A stretch of 64,000 nucleotides of DNA from the NCBI RefSeq assembly GCF_010731815.2, contig NZ_AP022593.1, forward strand, positions 2,914,001 through 2,978,000, given 5' to 3'. Positions 11,410-20,698 of this stretch are shown here, piece by piece. Below the pieces are notes generated by a model that worked only from the letters and a program-made list of their open reading frames with translations, searched no databases and was not told where the DNA came from. Origin of the DNA: Mycolicibacterium arabiense (GTDB taxonomy: Bacteria; Actinomycetota; Actinomycetes; Mycobacteriales; Mycobacteriaceae). Position numbers and translations under genes: made by a program. Numbering within the stretch: the first letter of the stretch is position 1; every line of letters starts with the position of its first letter.

Positions 11410-13352
11410 AACCCCTACTCCTCAAGGCGCTGGCGATCCCGCTCGTCGTCGGTGCGGTTGCCGCCCAGGCCTTCAACGGGCCGGTGGCAGTGGCCGAACC
11501 GTACGCCGCCGCGGTGTCCGAGCCGTCGGAGCCCACGGGGCCCGGCGTGACGCCACCGATCACCTGGACCCAGCTCGGCCTGTCCGACCGGCTGGACCTG
11601 ATCGGCTCGAATCAGCCGGTGGAGACGTCGGTTCCGGTGCCGGCCGGTGTCGGCCCGACCGTGCTGGTGGGTCAGATCGGATCGGTGGTCAACGTCAGCA
11701 ACGGCCGCGTGGACGTGCTCGACGGACGCGGCGTCGTGCTCGGCAGCGTCGTCGTACCCGTCGACCTCGCCACGGTGCCGTTCAGCGTCGACCTGTCGGC
11801 GGCACAGGTCACCGAGGGCCGCGCGACCCTGAGATTCGTGCTGCGCGACTCGAATCCGTCGATCACGAGCTGCTCACAGCCGCCTGCGGTGACGCTGAAC
11901 CAGCTCGCCACCTCCTACTCCGGACCCACGCCCGATCCGGTGACGGTGGCCGACTTCCTCCCCGGTTACCTCGACCAGGTCGTCGTGCGGGTCGGATCCA
12001 CGCCCACGACGAGTCAACAGCAGGCCGCCCTGGACCTCGTCGCCGAACTCACGCACCTGTACCGGCCGATGCCGGTCCGCATCGACATCGCGACGTTCGA
12101 CGGTCCGCCACCGCCGGTGACGTTCTCCCGCAGGGTGATCGACATCCGCGACGGGGGCAAGGCAGGCATGGTGGTGGAGAACCCCGGCACGCCGTCGGCC
12201 GTCCTGGCCATCACCGGTACGGGTGACCAATTGGTCCGTCAGGTCGACATGTTCGCCGACAGGCGCGTGGCGCTCGCCCAGACCGCCACCGCGACGGTGC
12301 TCGACACGCAGCAGGCCCATGCGCAGTCCACGAACATCAAGACCTTCGCGCAACTCGGCATGACCGGACAGACGTCGGCCCAGGGCACCACCACGATGTA
12401 CGCCGGATTCGACGCCAGCGTGTTCGGCGTCGGGCCCATCACCAACGCCGAGGTGCACGTCAAGGCGACCTACACCCCTGTCGTCGGCGGCGAGGCGTCG
12501 GTGCTGATCCGCTCGGGCTCGACGGTGCTGGCCACCCACCGCCTCGACGAGTCCGGCAGGCTCGACGTGACCGGCGACATCCCCGCCGAATCGATCAGCT
12601 CCAACGTCGGCATGGCGCTCGAGATCCGGTACGTACCCCGCCAGGAGTGCGCACCGATGAACGACCGCATCACGTTCGCGCTCGACCCGTCCTCGACGGT
12701 CACCGTCACGCCGGGCACCCGCAACCGGGGCGGATTCCCCGTGCTGCCAATGGCATTCACCCCCGACTTCGGCGTTGCGATCGACAGCCCCGACCGGATC
12801 CGCTTCGCCGGGCAGGCCATCAACCTGATGGGCCAGCAGACCGGGATCACGCTGCGGCCCCAGATCACCACCTTCGCCGACGGCGTCGCCTCCGGCACCG
12901 GGCTTCTCGTGGTCACCGGCGGCGACGAGCTGGCCAAGGCCGGCATGAAGCCGCCACTGCTGCCGGGCAAGTCGACCTCGGCGGGCGTGAACGGAAGCCT
13001 CGCCACCGACATCGACGTCAATGGTGCGCTCGGCGTCGTGCAGGCGTTCACCCAGAACGGCCGCTCGGTTCTGGCGATCTCCGGGACCCAGGACTGGTCG
13101 CTGGTAGACCGCAGCTTCGACTACGTCCGTGGCCTCCCCAACCGGTGGGCGTCGCTGACCGGGGACGTCGTCGCGACCGGCCCTGCGGCTCAAGCGGTCA
13201 ACCTGACCGTGCGCGAGGGCGGCGGGTTGATGAACGAGTACCCCGGCGACGGCTGGAAGTGGTGGGCCTGGCTCAGCCTGTCGCTGGGCGTGGCCGCCGT
13301 GATCGGTGTCGCCTCGACGCTCGTGGTGCGTCACCGCCGTGTCAGGCGGTGA
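11406..13352 (+). CDS. BcsB-like secreted, membrane-anchored protein
   Basis: This 648-residue protein has an N-terminal signal peptide (about residues 1-30), a large extracytoplasmic region, and one C-terminal membrane helix (WWAWLSLSLGVAAVIGVAS) with a basic tail. It is built like the periplasmic cellulose synthase subunit BcsB: repeated beta-rich carbohydrate-binding-like modules (TWTQLGL, VNVSNGRVDVLDG, later AEVHVKATYTPV, GMALEIRYVPRQEC). The position straight after a BcsA-like synthase (ATGA overlap at 11406-11409) supports a BcsAB-like pair that synthesises a polymer and moves it across the membrane. Confidence 0.78.
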   Translation: MKPLLLKALAIPLVVGAVAAQAFNGPVAVAEPYAAAVSEPSEPTGPGVTPPITWTQLGLSDRLDLIGSNQPVETSVPVPAGVGPTVLVGQIGSVVNVSNGRVDVLDGRGVVLGSVVVPVDLATVPFSVDLSAAQVTEGRATLRFVLRDSNPSITSCSQPPAVTLNQLATSYSGPTPDPVTVADFLPGYLDQVVVRVGSTPTTSQQQAALDLVAELTHLYRPMPVRIDIATFDGPPPPVTFSRRVIDIRDGGKAGMVVENPGTPSAVLAITGTGDQLVRQVDMFADRRVALAQTATATVLDTQQAHAQSTNIKTFAQLGMTGQTSAQGTTTMYAGFDASVFGVGPITNAEVHVKATYTPVVGGEASVLIRSGSTVLATHRLDESGRLDVTGDIPAESISSNVGMALEIRYVPRQECAPMNDRITFALDPSSTVTVTPGTRNRGGFPVLPMAFTPDFGVAIDSPDRIRFAGQAINLMGQQTGITLRPQITTFADGVASGTGLLVVTGGDELAKAGMKPPLLPGKSTSAGVNGSLATDIDVNGALGVVQAFTQNGRSVLAISGTQDWSLVDRSFDYVRGLPNRWASLTGDVVATGPAAQAVNLTVREGGGLMNEYPGDGWKWWAWLSLSLGVAAVIGVASTLVVRHRRVRR

Positions 13353-13356
13353 CCTC

Positions 13357-15054
13357 GTGACGGTCACCGCGGTCGCGCCGACCCCGCCGGCGACGAGTGA
13401 CGTCGCCGAAGGGCCCCGGTCGTCGCGACGCGGTGGCGGCGTGGTACTGTTCGTCGGCCTCAGCGCGCTGTACTTCACCATCGGCACCATTCTGGTGTTG
13501 CGCTACAACATGTTCGACCCCGACGCGACGTCCCGAGTGGCCAATGCCGGCTACGTGGTGTTCAGTCGGCAGCCGCACCTCTCGGCGATCGGGTTCGTCT
13601 GGAATCCTCTGCCCAGCATGGTCGAGATCCCGGTGCTGCAATTCAGCCGATGGTGGCCCGAACTGAAGACCCACGGGCTGGCATCGGTCGTGCAGAGCGC
13701 GCTGTTCATGGCGGGCGCGGCGCTGATGGTCCGCCGGATCGCGCTCGACCGTGCCGTGGGCGCCGCGTGGCGCTGGCTGGCAGTCGCCTGCTTCGCGCTG
13801 CAGCCCATGATCGTCGTCTACGGCGCGTCCGGGATGAGCGAGGCCGCCGAGACGTTCTTCCTGCTGTGGTGCATCCGCCACCTGATGCAGTGGATCCGCC
13901 ACGACCGAGTCGGCGACCTGGCCTGGGCGGGAATCGCTCTCGGCCTCGGCTACCTCGCCCGGTACGAGGTGGTGCCCGCCGCGGTGGGTGCCGCCGCCCT
14001 GGTCGCCGTGATCGCGTTCCGGCGTGCGCGATCGTCCGGGCGGTTCGACTCGGCGATCCTGAGCGTGGTCATCGTCATGTTCCCGCTCACGTGCGCCTTC
14101 ACCATCTGGGCGGTCACCGGATGGGTGGTGTCGGGCGAACTGTTCGCGACGCTGTCGTCGCAGTACGGCAACGGCAGCCAGGTGGCGGGAGCGGCCGAAC
14201 GCGGTGGGCCGTTGGGGCAGGCGGCGTCCGACGACTGGGTGGTCATCGGCGCCCGACTGCTAGGCATGCAGCCGTTCCTGGGTGTCGCGGTGGCGGGCGC
14301 GGTCGTGGTGGCGGCCTTGCGGCGCAACGTCGCCGTCCTGGTACCGATCGCGACCATGGGCCCGGTGCTGGCCTTCGCGGCGTGGAGCCAGTACTCGTCG
14401 ACGACGTTCGGCTGGTTCCGGTTCTACCTGTTGGCGATACCGCTCGTCGTCTGCGTCGCGCTGGCATGCTGGACGCCGCACGACGACGAACCGGCCCGCT
14501 GGCGAGCCGGCGACCTGGTCAGTCGGGTCGGCGCCGCGCTGCTGGCCGCATCGCTGCTCATCGGCATCCCGGTCACCGTGCGGGCGATGTCCGACGAACG
14601 AATCGGCAACCAGCAGTTGCAGTTCGGGCTCAAGTCGCTGGCCGATCCCCAGCGCTACCCGCCGACCGAACAATGGTTCCGCAGGCTGATGGTCAACGAC
14701 CGATCGCTCGCCGACTACTTCGACCGCAGGCACCTGCCCGAGGGCTCGGTGCTCATGGACACGTTCAACACCTGGGGGATCTGGCTGTCGTCGAACAACC
14801 CGAGGCAGTTCGTCATCACCAGCGACTACGACTTCAACCCGGTGATGAACCGGCCGTGGGACTTCGGCGTGCGCTACATCGTCGCGAGCAACCCCGTGAT
14901 CAGCGACGCCGACGCACTCAACGTGCGCTACCCCAGCCTGTGGAACGACGGAGCAGGCCTCGGCACCCTCGTGCACTCGGTCTACGGCGCCACCGGCGAC
15001 GAACGCTTCCGCGTCTACCGCATCACCGGTGGCCCGACGGCTCCCGTCGGCTAG
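13357..15054 (+). CDS. GT-C type membrane glycosyltransferase
   Basis: This 565-residue polytopic protein has about ten membrane helices and a C-terminal soluble domain from about 430. The first extracytoplasmic loop carries FDPDATSR, matching the acidic loop of GT-C enzymes that use polyprenyl-phosphate sugars, and is followed by WNPLPSM. Such proteins add mannose, arabinose or glucose outside the membrane. GTG 13357 follows the upstream stop by 4 bp; a start at 13306 would overlap by 47 bp and is less likely. The gene ends the operon, and its TAG shares CTAG (15051-15054) with the convergent fgd1 stop. Confidence 0.75.
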   Translation: MTVTAVAPTPPATSDVAEGPRSSRRGGGVVLFVGLSALYFTIGTILVLRYNMFDPDATSRVANAGYVVFSRQPHLSAIGFVWNPLPSMVEIPVLQFSRWWPELKTHGLASVVQSALFMAGAALMVRRIALDRAVGAAWRWLAVACFALQPMIVVYGASGMSEAAETFFLLWCIRHLMQWIRHDRVGDLAWAGIALGLGYLARYEVVPAAVGAAALVAVIAFRRARSSGRFDSAILSVVIVMFPLTCAFTIWAVTGWVVSGELFATLSSQYGNGSQVAGAAERGGPLGQAASDDWVVIGARLLGMQPFLGVAVAGAVVVAALRRNVAVLVPIATMGPVLAFAAWSQYSSTTFGWFRFYLLAIPLVVCVALACWTPHDDEPARWRAGDLVSRVGAALLAASLLIGIPVTVRAMSDERIGNQQLQFGLKSLADPQRYPPTEQWFRRLMVNDRSLADYFDRRHLPEGSVLMDTFNTWGIWLSSNNPRQFVITSDYDFNPVMNRPWDFGVRYIVASNPVISDADALNVRYPSLWNDGAGLGTLVHSVYGATGDERFRVYRITGGPTAPVG

Positions 15055-16061
15055 CCCAGCTTGCGCAGGCGCGGCTCCAGATCGCGCTGGAACAGCTCGA
15101 GGAAGCGGCGCTGATCGTGTCCCGGCGCGTGGAACACGAGGTGGTTGAGGCCCCAGTCCACGTAGTCCTTGACCTTCTCGACGGCCTCGTCGGGATCGGA
15201 GGCGACGATCCAGCGCTTGGCCACCTGCTCGATGGGCAGCTCGTCGGCGGCCTTCTCCATCTCGAGCGGATCGTGGATGTTTGTCTTCTGCTCCGCGGTG
15301 AGCGACAGCGGCGCCCAGAACCGGGTGTTCTCCAACGCCAGCTCGGGATCGGTGTCGTAGGAGATCTTGATCTCGATCATCCGGTCGATCGCGTCGGGTG
15401 CCTTGCCCGCGGCCTCCTCGCCCTCCTTCACCGCCGGGATGAGCTTGTCCTTGTACAGCTCCTCACCCTTGCCGGAGGTGCAGATGAAGCCGTCGCCCGC
15501 GCGGCCGGCGTACTTGGCCACCTGCGGGCCGCCGGCGGCGATGTAGATCGGGATGCCGCCCTCGGGCACGTCGTAGATCGAGGCGCCCTTGGTCTTGTAG
15601 TACTCACCGTCGAAGTCGACGCGGTCGCCGAGCCACAGCTCGCGCATCAGCCGCACCGACTCGCGCAGCCGCGCGTAGCGCTCTTTGAACTCCGGCCACT
15701 CGCCCTCGTAGCCGGTGGCGATCTCGTTGAGCGACTCACCGGTGCCGACACCGAGGAAGATCCGGTCCGGGTACAGGCAGCCCATGGTCGCGAACGCCTG
15801 CGCGATCACCGCCGGGTTGTAGCGGAAGGTCGGGGTCAGCACCGAGGTGCCGAGGGTCAGTCGCTTGGTCCGCTCGCCGACGGCCGTCATCCAGGCGAGC
15901 GAGAACGGAGCGTGCCCGCCCTCGTGCCGCCAGGGCTGAAAGTGGTCGCTGACCGTGGCGCTGTCCATGCCGTGCGCCTCGGCCTCCACGGCCAGTTCCA
16001 CGAGTTCGCGCGGGGCGAACTGCTCTGCTGATGCCTTGTATCCCAATTTGAGTTCAGCCAC
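15051..16061 (-). CDS. fgd1: F420-dependent glucose-6-phosphate dehydrogenase
   Basis: Fgd1 oxidises glucose-6-phosphate to 6-phosphogluconolactone and reduces cofactor F420, the main source of F420H2 in mycobacteria. The 336-residue length equals the family standard. Visible features are [13 protein letters not shown] at the N-terminus, [10 protein letters not shown] with the catalytic His, [26 protein letters not shown] and IYIAAGGPQ. The gene is divergent from the metallo-beta-lactamase-fold gene, as in other mycobacteria (Rv0407/Rv0406c). In this genome the glycan operon separates it from pta. Confidence 0.97.
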   Translation of the reverse strand: MAELKLGYKASAEQFAPRELVELAVEAEAHGMDSATVSDHFQPWRHEGGHAPFSLAWMTAVGERTKRLTLGTSVLTPTFRYNPAVIAQAFATMGCLYPDRIFLGVGTGESLNEIATGYEGEWPEFKERYARLRESVRLMRELWLGDRVDFDGEYYKTKGASIYDVPEGGIPIYIAAGGPQVAKYAGRAGDGFICTSGKGEELYKDKLIPAVKEGEEAAGKAPDAIDRMIEIKISYDTDPELALENTRFWAPLSLTAEQKTNIHDPLEMEKAADELPIEQVAKRWIVASDPDEAVEKVKDYVDWGLNHLVFHAPGHDQRRFLELFQRDLEPRLRKLG

Positions 16062-16120
16062 GCTTCTTTTCTACTCCTGACGTCGGCGGGATATTCCACC
16101 CGTCTCGCTACACTCGCCGC

Positions 16121-16852
16121 ATGGCGGCTCTCACGGCCATCACCGACTCCGTGCACTTCGCGCAGACCGAGTTGGTGAACTGGACCCTCGTTACCGACGA
16201 CAGCGGTGTACTAGTCATCGATGCCGGTTTCCCCGGCCAGCGCGACGAGGTCATCGACTCGGTCCGCCAGCTCGGCTACGGGATCGACGACATCCACGCG
16301 TTCCTGCTGACCCACGCGCACGTCGACCACTTCGGGTCGGCGATCTGGTTCGCGAAAACCCATGGCACACCGGTGTTCTGTCATGCCGCCGAGGTGGGCC
16401 ACGCGCACCGCGAGTACCTGGAGCAGGTGTCCATCGGGAGTCTGATCGGGAAACTCTGGCGGCCGCGGTACCTGAAGTGGTCGATGACCATCGGCTTCAA
16501 GGGCGCGCTGCGACGCGCGGGCATCCCCACCGCCCACGCACTGACCGAAGAGGTGGCCGCCGCGCTGCCCGGCACGCCGATGTCCATCCCCACACCCGGT
16601 CACACCGGTGGGCACTGCTCCTATCTCGTCGACGGCGTGCTCGTCAGCGGCGACGCGCTCGTCACCGGACATCCGGTCTCGAAGCTCCACGGACCGCAAC
16701 TGCTCCCCGGTCTGTTCAACCACGACCAGGACAGTTGCGAGCGCAGCCTGGGTGCGCTCGGCATGCTCGACGCCGACGTGGTGCTGCCGGGCCATGGACC
16801 CGTGTGGCGCGGGCCGATCCGGGAGGCGGCCGAACGCGCCGCCGCGCTCTGA
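16121..16852 (+). CDS. Metallo-beta-lactamase-fold hydrolase
   Basis: This 243-residue MBL-fold protein carries the zinc-binding motif THAHVDHFG near residue 64, the downstream histidine in PTPGHTGGHCSY, an aspartate in SGDALVTG and a last His in LPGHGPVW. The family includes glyoxalase II-like and lactonase-like enzymes; the substrate is unknown. It is the homologue of Rv0406c, conserved divergently from fgd1. The methyltransferase gene follows within 7 bp, so the two are probably co-transcribed. Confidence 0.88.
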   Translation: MAALTAITDSVHFAQTELVNWTLVTDDSGVLVIDAGFPGQRDEVIDSVRQLGYGIDDIHAFLLTHAHVDHFGSAIWFAKTHGTPVFCHAAEVGHAHREYLEQVSIGSLIGKLWRPRYLKWSMTIGFKGALRRAGIPTAHALTEEVAAALPGTPMSIPTPGHTGGHCSYLVDGVLVSGDALVTGHPVSKLHGPQLLPGLFNHDQDSCERSLGALGMLDADVVLPGHGPVWRGPIREAAERAAAL

Positions 16853-16859
16853 CCGCCCG

Positions 16860-17615
16860 ATGACCGACCAGGCGCCACTGCACCGCGACACCCGTCGGGC
16901 AGGGTCGTTCGGCGCCGCGGCGCAGCGGTACGACAGCCACCGGCCCCGCTACCCGGAGGCGATGATCGCCGGTCTGGTCGACCGGCGGGGCGCGCGGGTG
17001 CTCGACGTGGGCGCGGGCACCGGCATCGCCTCCCGTCAGCTGCTCGACGCCGGCGCCGAAGTCCTTGCCGTCGAACCCGATTCGCAGATGACGCGGCTCG
17101 CTGCCGACAAGGGCATCGACGTCGAGGTGTCGCCGTTCGAGTCCTGGGATCCGGCCGGGCGGACGTTCGATGTCGTGGTGTTCGCGCAGTCGTTCCACTG
17201 GGTCGAGCCGACGTCGGCGCTGACCAAGGTCGCGGGGGTGCTGCGGCCGGGTGGCCGGGTCGCCATGCTGTGGAACCGCATCGCGTCGGTGCGTCCCAGC
17301 CGCGAGGAGTTCGACGCGGCGTATGCCGGCCTGCTCGACGATTGGCGGCGGCCGTCGGTGGGCGTCGAGGATGCCGACCGGATCGGCCCGCTGCTCGCAG
17401 GCGCAGGCTTCACCGCCGAGCGCCGGCAGTTCGTCGAGCTGCTGCACTACGCCCCCACGGACTGGGTGGACCTCGTCACGACGTACTCGAACGTGCTGAC
17501 CTTGGACCCCGACGCGCAGGCCCTACTGCGGCGTCGGTTGGCAGACGTCATCGGGGATGCCGGGGTCGACGCGAGGAACGACGCGCTGGCCGTGGTCGGC
17601 ACGCTGCTCGACTAG
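16860..17615 (+). CDS. Class I SAM-dependent methyltransferase
   Basis: This 251-residue protein has a Rossmann-like methyltransferase domain: motif I LDVGAGTGIASRQLL (about residues 46-60), acidic VEPDSQM, FAQSFHWVEP and motif III LRPGGRVAMLWNR. It belongs to the Methyltransf_11 group; the substrate is unknown. ATG 16860 follows the upstream stop by 7 bp. Its TAG (17613-17615) shares CTAG with the convergent small membrane gene. Confidence 0.86.
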   Translation: MTDQAPLHRDTRRAGSFGAAAQRYDSHRPRYPEAMIAGLVDRRGARVLDVGAGTGIASRQLLDAGAEVLAVEPDSQMTRLAADKGIDVEVSPFESWDPAGRTFDVVVFAQSFHWVEPTSALTKVAGVLRPGGRVAMLWNRIASVRPSREEFDAAYAGLLDDWRRPSVGVEDADRIGPLLAGAGFTAERRQFVELLHYAPTDWVDLVTTYSNVLTLDPDAQALLRRRLADVIGDAGVDARNDALAVVGTLLD

Positions 17616-17905
17616 GTGAGCACCTCGTAGCCGAGCAGGAAGATCGACGTCAGGCACAGGCCGCACGACACGGTGATCGCGGGCATGAGGATCAACTGGT
17701 CGAGTTCCTCGTCGTCGAGCGCGTCCTCGGTGACCGGGCCGAACAACACCCGCCCGACGACGTTGCCCCGCAAGCCGCCGACGACCTTCCGGATCCCCGA
17801 GCGTTCGCGGTGCCTGCCGACCAGGGTGCGGACCACGAATCCGCCGACGAACGCGAGCACGGCGGCAAGCAAGAGCAGCCACCCCACCGCGAGTTGCGTC
17901 AGCAC
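17612..17905 (-). CDS. Small two-helix membrane protein
   Basis: This 97-residue protein begins with a hydrophobic helix (VGWLLLLAAVLAFVGGFVV), continues with a basic, Gly-rich cytoplasmic-type loop and an acidic segment (TEDALDDEELDQLI), and ends with a second helix (ITVSCGLCLTSIFLLGYEV). The start is GTG 17905. No family was recognised. Its stop overlaps that of the convergent methyltransferase. Confidence 0.6.
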   Translation of the reverse strand: MLTQLAVGWLLLLAAVLAFVGGFVVRTLVGRHRERSGIRKVVGGLRGNVVGRVLFGPVTEDALDDEELDQLILMPAITVSCGLCLTSIFLLGYEVLT

Positions 17906-18006
17906 ACCAACCGAGGTTAGGCGGTCGGCCGTCCGCGCACGGTGCTCTCAGCGAATATGGCGAGTGCGGGCCGCAGCGGAGAGGGTTGGCGCAGAAGTCT
18001 AAGCCA

Positions 18007-18071
18007 TCGCCGAGTGGCCACTTATGTCACGCATTTCGGCGTTTGGCGTAGCACAACTGGCCACTCGGCGA
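18007..18071. repeat. 65-bp imperfect palindrome, REP-like or terminator
   Basis: A perfect 14-bp inverted repeat (TCGCCGAGTGGCCA at 18007-18020 and its complement at 18058-18071) encloses a 37-bp interior. The inner flanks are themselves weakly complementary (GTCACGC against GCGTAGCAC). It lies 8 bp beyond the stop of the minus-strand LLM gene and could terminate it. Its size and cruciform shape also fit a dispersed palindromic repeat. Confidence 0.65.
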
Positions 18072-18078
18072 CCACCCC

Positions 18079-19194
18079 CTAGTGCAGGCCCCAGCGCTTG
18101 GCGAGCAGTTCGTGGGAGCGAAGGCGGTCGGCGTGCCGATGGGTGACCGACGTGACGACCAGTTCGTCGGCCGCGGTCACCCGCTGCAGCGCCTCCAGCC
18201 GGTGGGCCACTTCGTCGGGGTCGCCGACGAATTGCGTTGCGGTGCGGTCCTTCACGACCTCGACCTGTTCGGGGGTGAGCGGCTCGCACCGGTCCGGGCT
18301 GGGGTAGGGCACCGCCCCGTTGCCCGCGCGGATCGAATGCACCCAGCGGCCGTACGACGACGCGAGGTGCACTGCGGTGTCGTGGTCGTCGGCCACCACC
18401 ACGTCCGCCGACACGACGACGTAGGGCTCGGGCAGCGCCTGCGACGGCCGGAAGGCGTTGCGGTAGGCGTCGACGGCATCCAGCGCCGTCGCGGGCGTGA
18501 TGTGGTAGCTCGCCACGAAGGGCAGGCCGCGGGACCCGGCGACCTCCGCGCTCTGGCCCTTGCTGCTGCCGAAGACCCACGGCCGCAACGGCGCTCGCTC
18601 CCCCGGCACCACGTGGCTCTCGATGCCGTTGGCCGCAAAACCGCCGTCGAGCATCGCGAGGATGTCGTCGACCTGCGTGGCGAAGTCCGGCGACTCGGCG
18701 CGGGGCTGCTGCAGCGCCCCCATCCGCGCGACCAGCGTCGGGTTGCGGAACTGCGCGCTCACGTCGAACGGCGCGGGTACCACCACGCCGTCGACGTCGC
18801 GCCACTGCGCCGGGGCGGCGGGTGCCTTCGGCGGGGGCGCGGCGAGCGCCTCGCGGCGACGCTGACCGGACCTGCCGACGCCGAGGTCGATGCGCCCTGG
18901 GAAGAAGGCGTCGAGCGTGCCGAAGCTCTCGACCGCCGCGACCGCGGTGGTGTGGCCGAGTTGCACGGCGGCCGCCCCGACGTGGATCCGCTCGGTGGCA
19001 GCGGCGATCTGGCCGATCAGCACCGCGGGCGACGAACTGGCCACCGCGACGAAGTGGTGCTCGGCCACCCAGTAGCGCTGGAAGCCCCAACCCTCGGCAT
19101 GTCGGGCGAGGTCGACGGTGTTGCGCAGCGCTGACGCGGCGTCGCTGCCCTCGCTGATCGGCGACAGGTCGAGGATCGACAGCGGGACCGTCAT
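18079..19194 (-). CDS. LLM-class flavin-dependent oxidoreductase (luciferase-like)
   Basis: This 371-residue TIM-barrel protein is of the bacterial luciferase-like superfamily, in the group that begins with a short PLSILDLSPI strand. WGFQRYWVAEHHF near residue 37, AAAVQLGHTTAV and RIDLGVGRSGQ are typical. These enzymes use FMN or F420; the WVAEHH form is more often FMN-linked. The start overlaps the stop of the GNAT gene by 4 bp, so the two are coupled. Confidence 0.85.
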   Translation of the reverse strand: MTVPLSILDLSPISEGSDAASALRNTVDLARHAEGWGFQRYWVAEHHFVAVASSSPAVLIGQIAAATERIHVGAAAVQLGHTTAVAAVESFGTLDAFFPGRIDLGVGRSGQRRREALAAPPPKAPAAPAQWRDVDGVVVPAPFDVSAQFRNPTLVARMGALQQPRAESPDFATQVDDILAMLDGGFAANGIESHVVPGERAPLRPWVFGSSKGQSAEVAGSRGLPFVASYHITPATALDAVDAYRNAFRPSQALPEPYVVVSADVVVADDHDTAVHLASSYGRWVHSIRAGNGAVPYPSPDRCEPLTPEQVEVVKDRTATQFVGDPDEVAHRLEALQRVTAADELVVTSVTHRHADRLRSHELLAKRWGLH

Positions 19195-19685
19195 CGCCGT
19201 CCGCCGTCCGGGAGGTCCTTCAGGAACGCCACCGGGTAGCCCTCGCCCTGCTCCTCGAGCGGTTCGGCCAGTCTGCGGTAACCCGTCGCCAGGTACAGCG
19301 CCTCGGCCTCCGGCTGCTTGTCGCCGGTGGTGAGGTAGATGCGGCGGTACCCGCGGGCGGCGATGTCGGCCTCCAGCACCGCGAGCAGCGCACGAGCGTG
19401 GCCCCTCCGGCGGTGCCTGCTGTCGGTCCAGATGCGCTTGAGTTCGGCGGTCCGGTCGTCGAAGCGGCGGAACGCGCCGCCGGTGACGGGGACGCCGTCG
19501 ACGTGTCCGATCACCATCGCGCCGTCCGGCGCCGCGAACTCGGCCGCCGGGTAACCGCGCAGCCAGTTCCCGACGCGCTCGATGGTGCTGCCGTACCGGG
19601 TGGCGTACTCGTAGGCCAGCTCGGCCAGCAGGGGCTCTGCGAGCGGGTCGTCCTGACTCACCGGCACGAACGTCGGATTGCTCAT
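19191..19685 (-). CDS. GNAT-family N-acetyltransferase
   Basis: This 164-residue protein has the GNAT core: LKRIWTDSRHRRRGHARALL contains the acetyl-CoA pyrophosphate-binding R-R-x-G-x-A loop near residue 100, followed by YLTTGDKQPEAEALYLATGYRR. ATG 19685 is chosen; the frame extends upstream to 19793 but without family similarity. The acceptor is unknown. It is the first gene of a two-gene unit with the LLM oxidoreductase. Confidence 0.82.
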   Translation of the reverse strand: MSNPTFVPVSQDDPLAEPLLAELAYEYATRYGSTIERVGNWLRGYPAAEFAAPDGAMVIGHVDGVPVTGGAFRRFDDRTAELKRIWTDSRHRRRGHARALLAVLEADIAARGYRRIYLTTGDKQPEAEALYLATGYRRLAEPLEEQGEGYPVAFLKDLPDGGRR

Positions 19686-19819
19686 CACCACCGTTTCTAG
19701 CCTCATGACAGGGTCCAACGCGAACCCGCCCGCGGCATTCCGAACGGGCGACATCGCGTCAGCACGAACAAAACCCCTCAGCTGCCCCGGCACGGAGCGG
19801 ACGCACTTGGAACCAAAAG

Positions 19820-19835
19820 TTGACAGGTGTAAAGT
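19820..19835 (+). promoter_or_regulatory. Leaderless-type promoter of the SDR gene with overlapping dyad
   Basis: TAAAGT (19830-19835) fits the mycobacterial -10 form TANNNT and ends 8 bp before ATG 19844, as in leaderless transcripts. TTGACAGGTGTAAA (19820-19833) forms a near-palindrome (TTGACA against TTTACA in the complement) that overlaps it and could be an operator. Confidence 0.45.
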
Positions 19836-19843
19836 TTCGCCGC

Positions 19844-20698
19844 ATGGACAACATCAGGGGTAGGACCATCGCGATCACCGGCGCCGCCCGCGGCATCGGC
19901 CATGCCACCGCGAAGGCATTGCTGGCACGCGGTGCACGCGTGGTCATCGGCGACCGCGACGTTGCGGTGCTCGAGAGCGCCGTCACCGAACTCGGCCGCT
20001 ACGGACAGGTGACGGGCTACCCGCTCGACGTCACCGACCGGGAATCGTTCGAGGTCTTCCTCGACAAGGCCCGCACCGACGGCGCCGGGCACATCGACGT
20101 GCTGATCAACAACGCAGGCGTGATGCCCATCGGCCCGTTCCTCGAGCAGAGCGAGCAGTCGATCCGCTCCTCGATCGAGGTCAACTTCTACGGCGTGCTC
20201 GCCGGCTGCCAGCTCGCCCTGCCCGAGATGGTGAAGCGCCGCCGCGGCCACGTCATCAACATCGCCTCGCTGTCGGGCATGATCCCGGTCCCCGGGCAAG
20301 TCGTGTACGTCGGCGCGAAGTTCGCAGTCGTCGGCCTCTCCGTGGCGCTCGCGGACGAGATGGCCCCGCACGGCGTCGAGGTGTCGGTCATCATGCCGCC
20401 GTTCACCAACACCCAATTGGTCTCGGGCACCAAGGAGACCGCGGGCACCAAGCCGGTCGAGCCCGAGGTCATCGCCGCCGCGATCGTCAAGACCCTCGAC
20501 AAGCCGAAGACGATGGTGTCGGTCCCGACCCCGCTGCGGTTCACCGCTGCCGCGGCATCCATGCTCGGCCCGCGCGGCCGCCGGTGGATGAACAAGAAGC
20601 TCGGGCTCGACAACGTGTTCCTCGAGTACGACCAGGCCGCACGCAAGAGCTACGAGGACCGGGCGCAGGCGTCCCTCGGCGTCGTGGAAAAGGACTAG
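19844..20698 (+). CDS. Short-chain dehydrogenase/reductase
   Basis: This classical SDR has 284 residues. It has the cofactor motif ITGAARGIG near residue 13, NNAGVM, INIASLSG with the catalytic Ser, and the YVGAK active-site pair. It is probably NAD(P)-dependent, with a lipid or ketone substrate; the C-terminal extension is common among mycobacterial SDRs. ATG 19844 is used instead of GTG 19820, which falls in the putative promoter. The stop lies in an 11-bp tandem repeat shared with the convergent gene. Confidence 0.87.
   Translation: MDNIRGRTIAITGAARGIGHATAKALLARGARVVIGDRDVAVLESAVTELGRYGQVTGYPLDVTDRESFEVFLDKARTDGAGHIDVLINNAGVMPIGPFLEQSEQSIRSSIEVNFYGVLAGCQLALPEMVKRRRGHVINIASLSGMIPVPGQVVYVGAKFAVVGLSVALADEMAPHGVEVSVIMPPFTNTQLVSGTKETAGTKPVEPEVIAAAIVKTLDKPKTMVSVPTPLRFTAAAASMLGPRGRRWMNKKLGLDNVFLEYDQAARKSYEDRAQASLGVVEKD

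Noticed and set aside
8508..15054. Calling the glycan operon a cellulose synthase locus
   Set aside because: No PilZ domain, BcsC, BcsZ or other accessory gene is present, and the sugar cannot be inferred from the GT2 motif alone.
13650..16031. 793-residue frame across the GT-C gene and fgd1
   Set aside because: It runs through two well-supported genes and its Arg-rich product resembles no family; it is a high-GC artefact.
19820..19825. TTGACA as a -35 box of the SDR gene
   Set aside because: A -10 box at the usual distance would fall on the start codon; a leaderless -10 at 19830 or an operator role is more likely.
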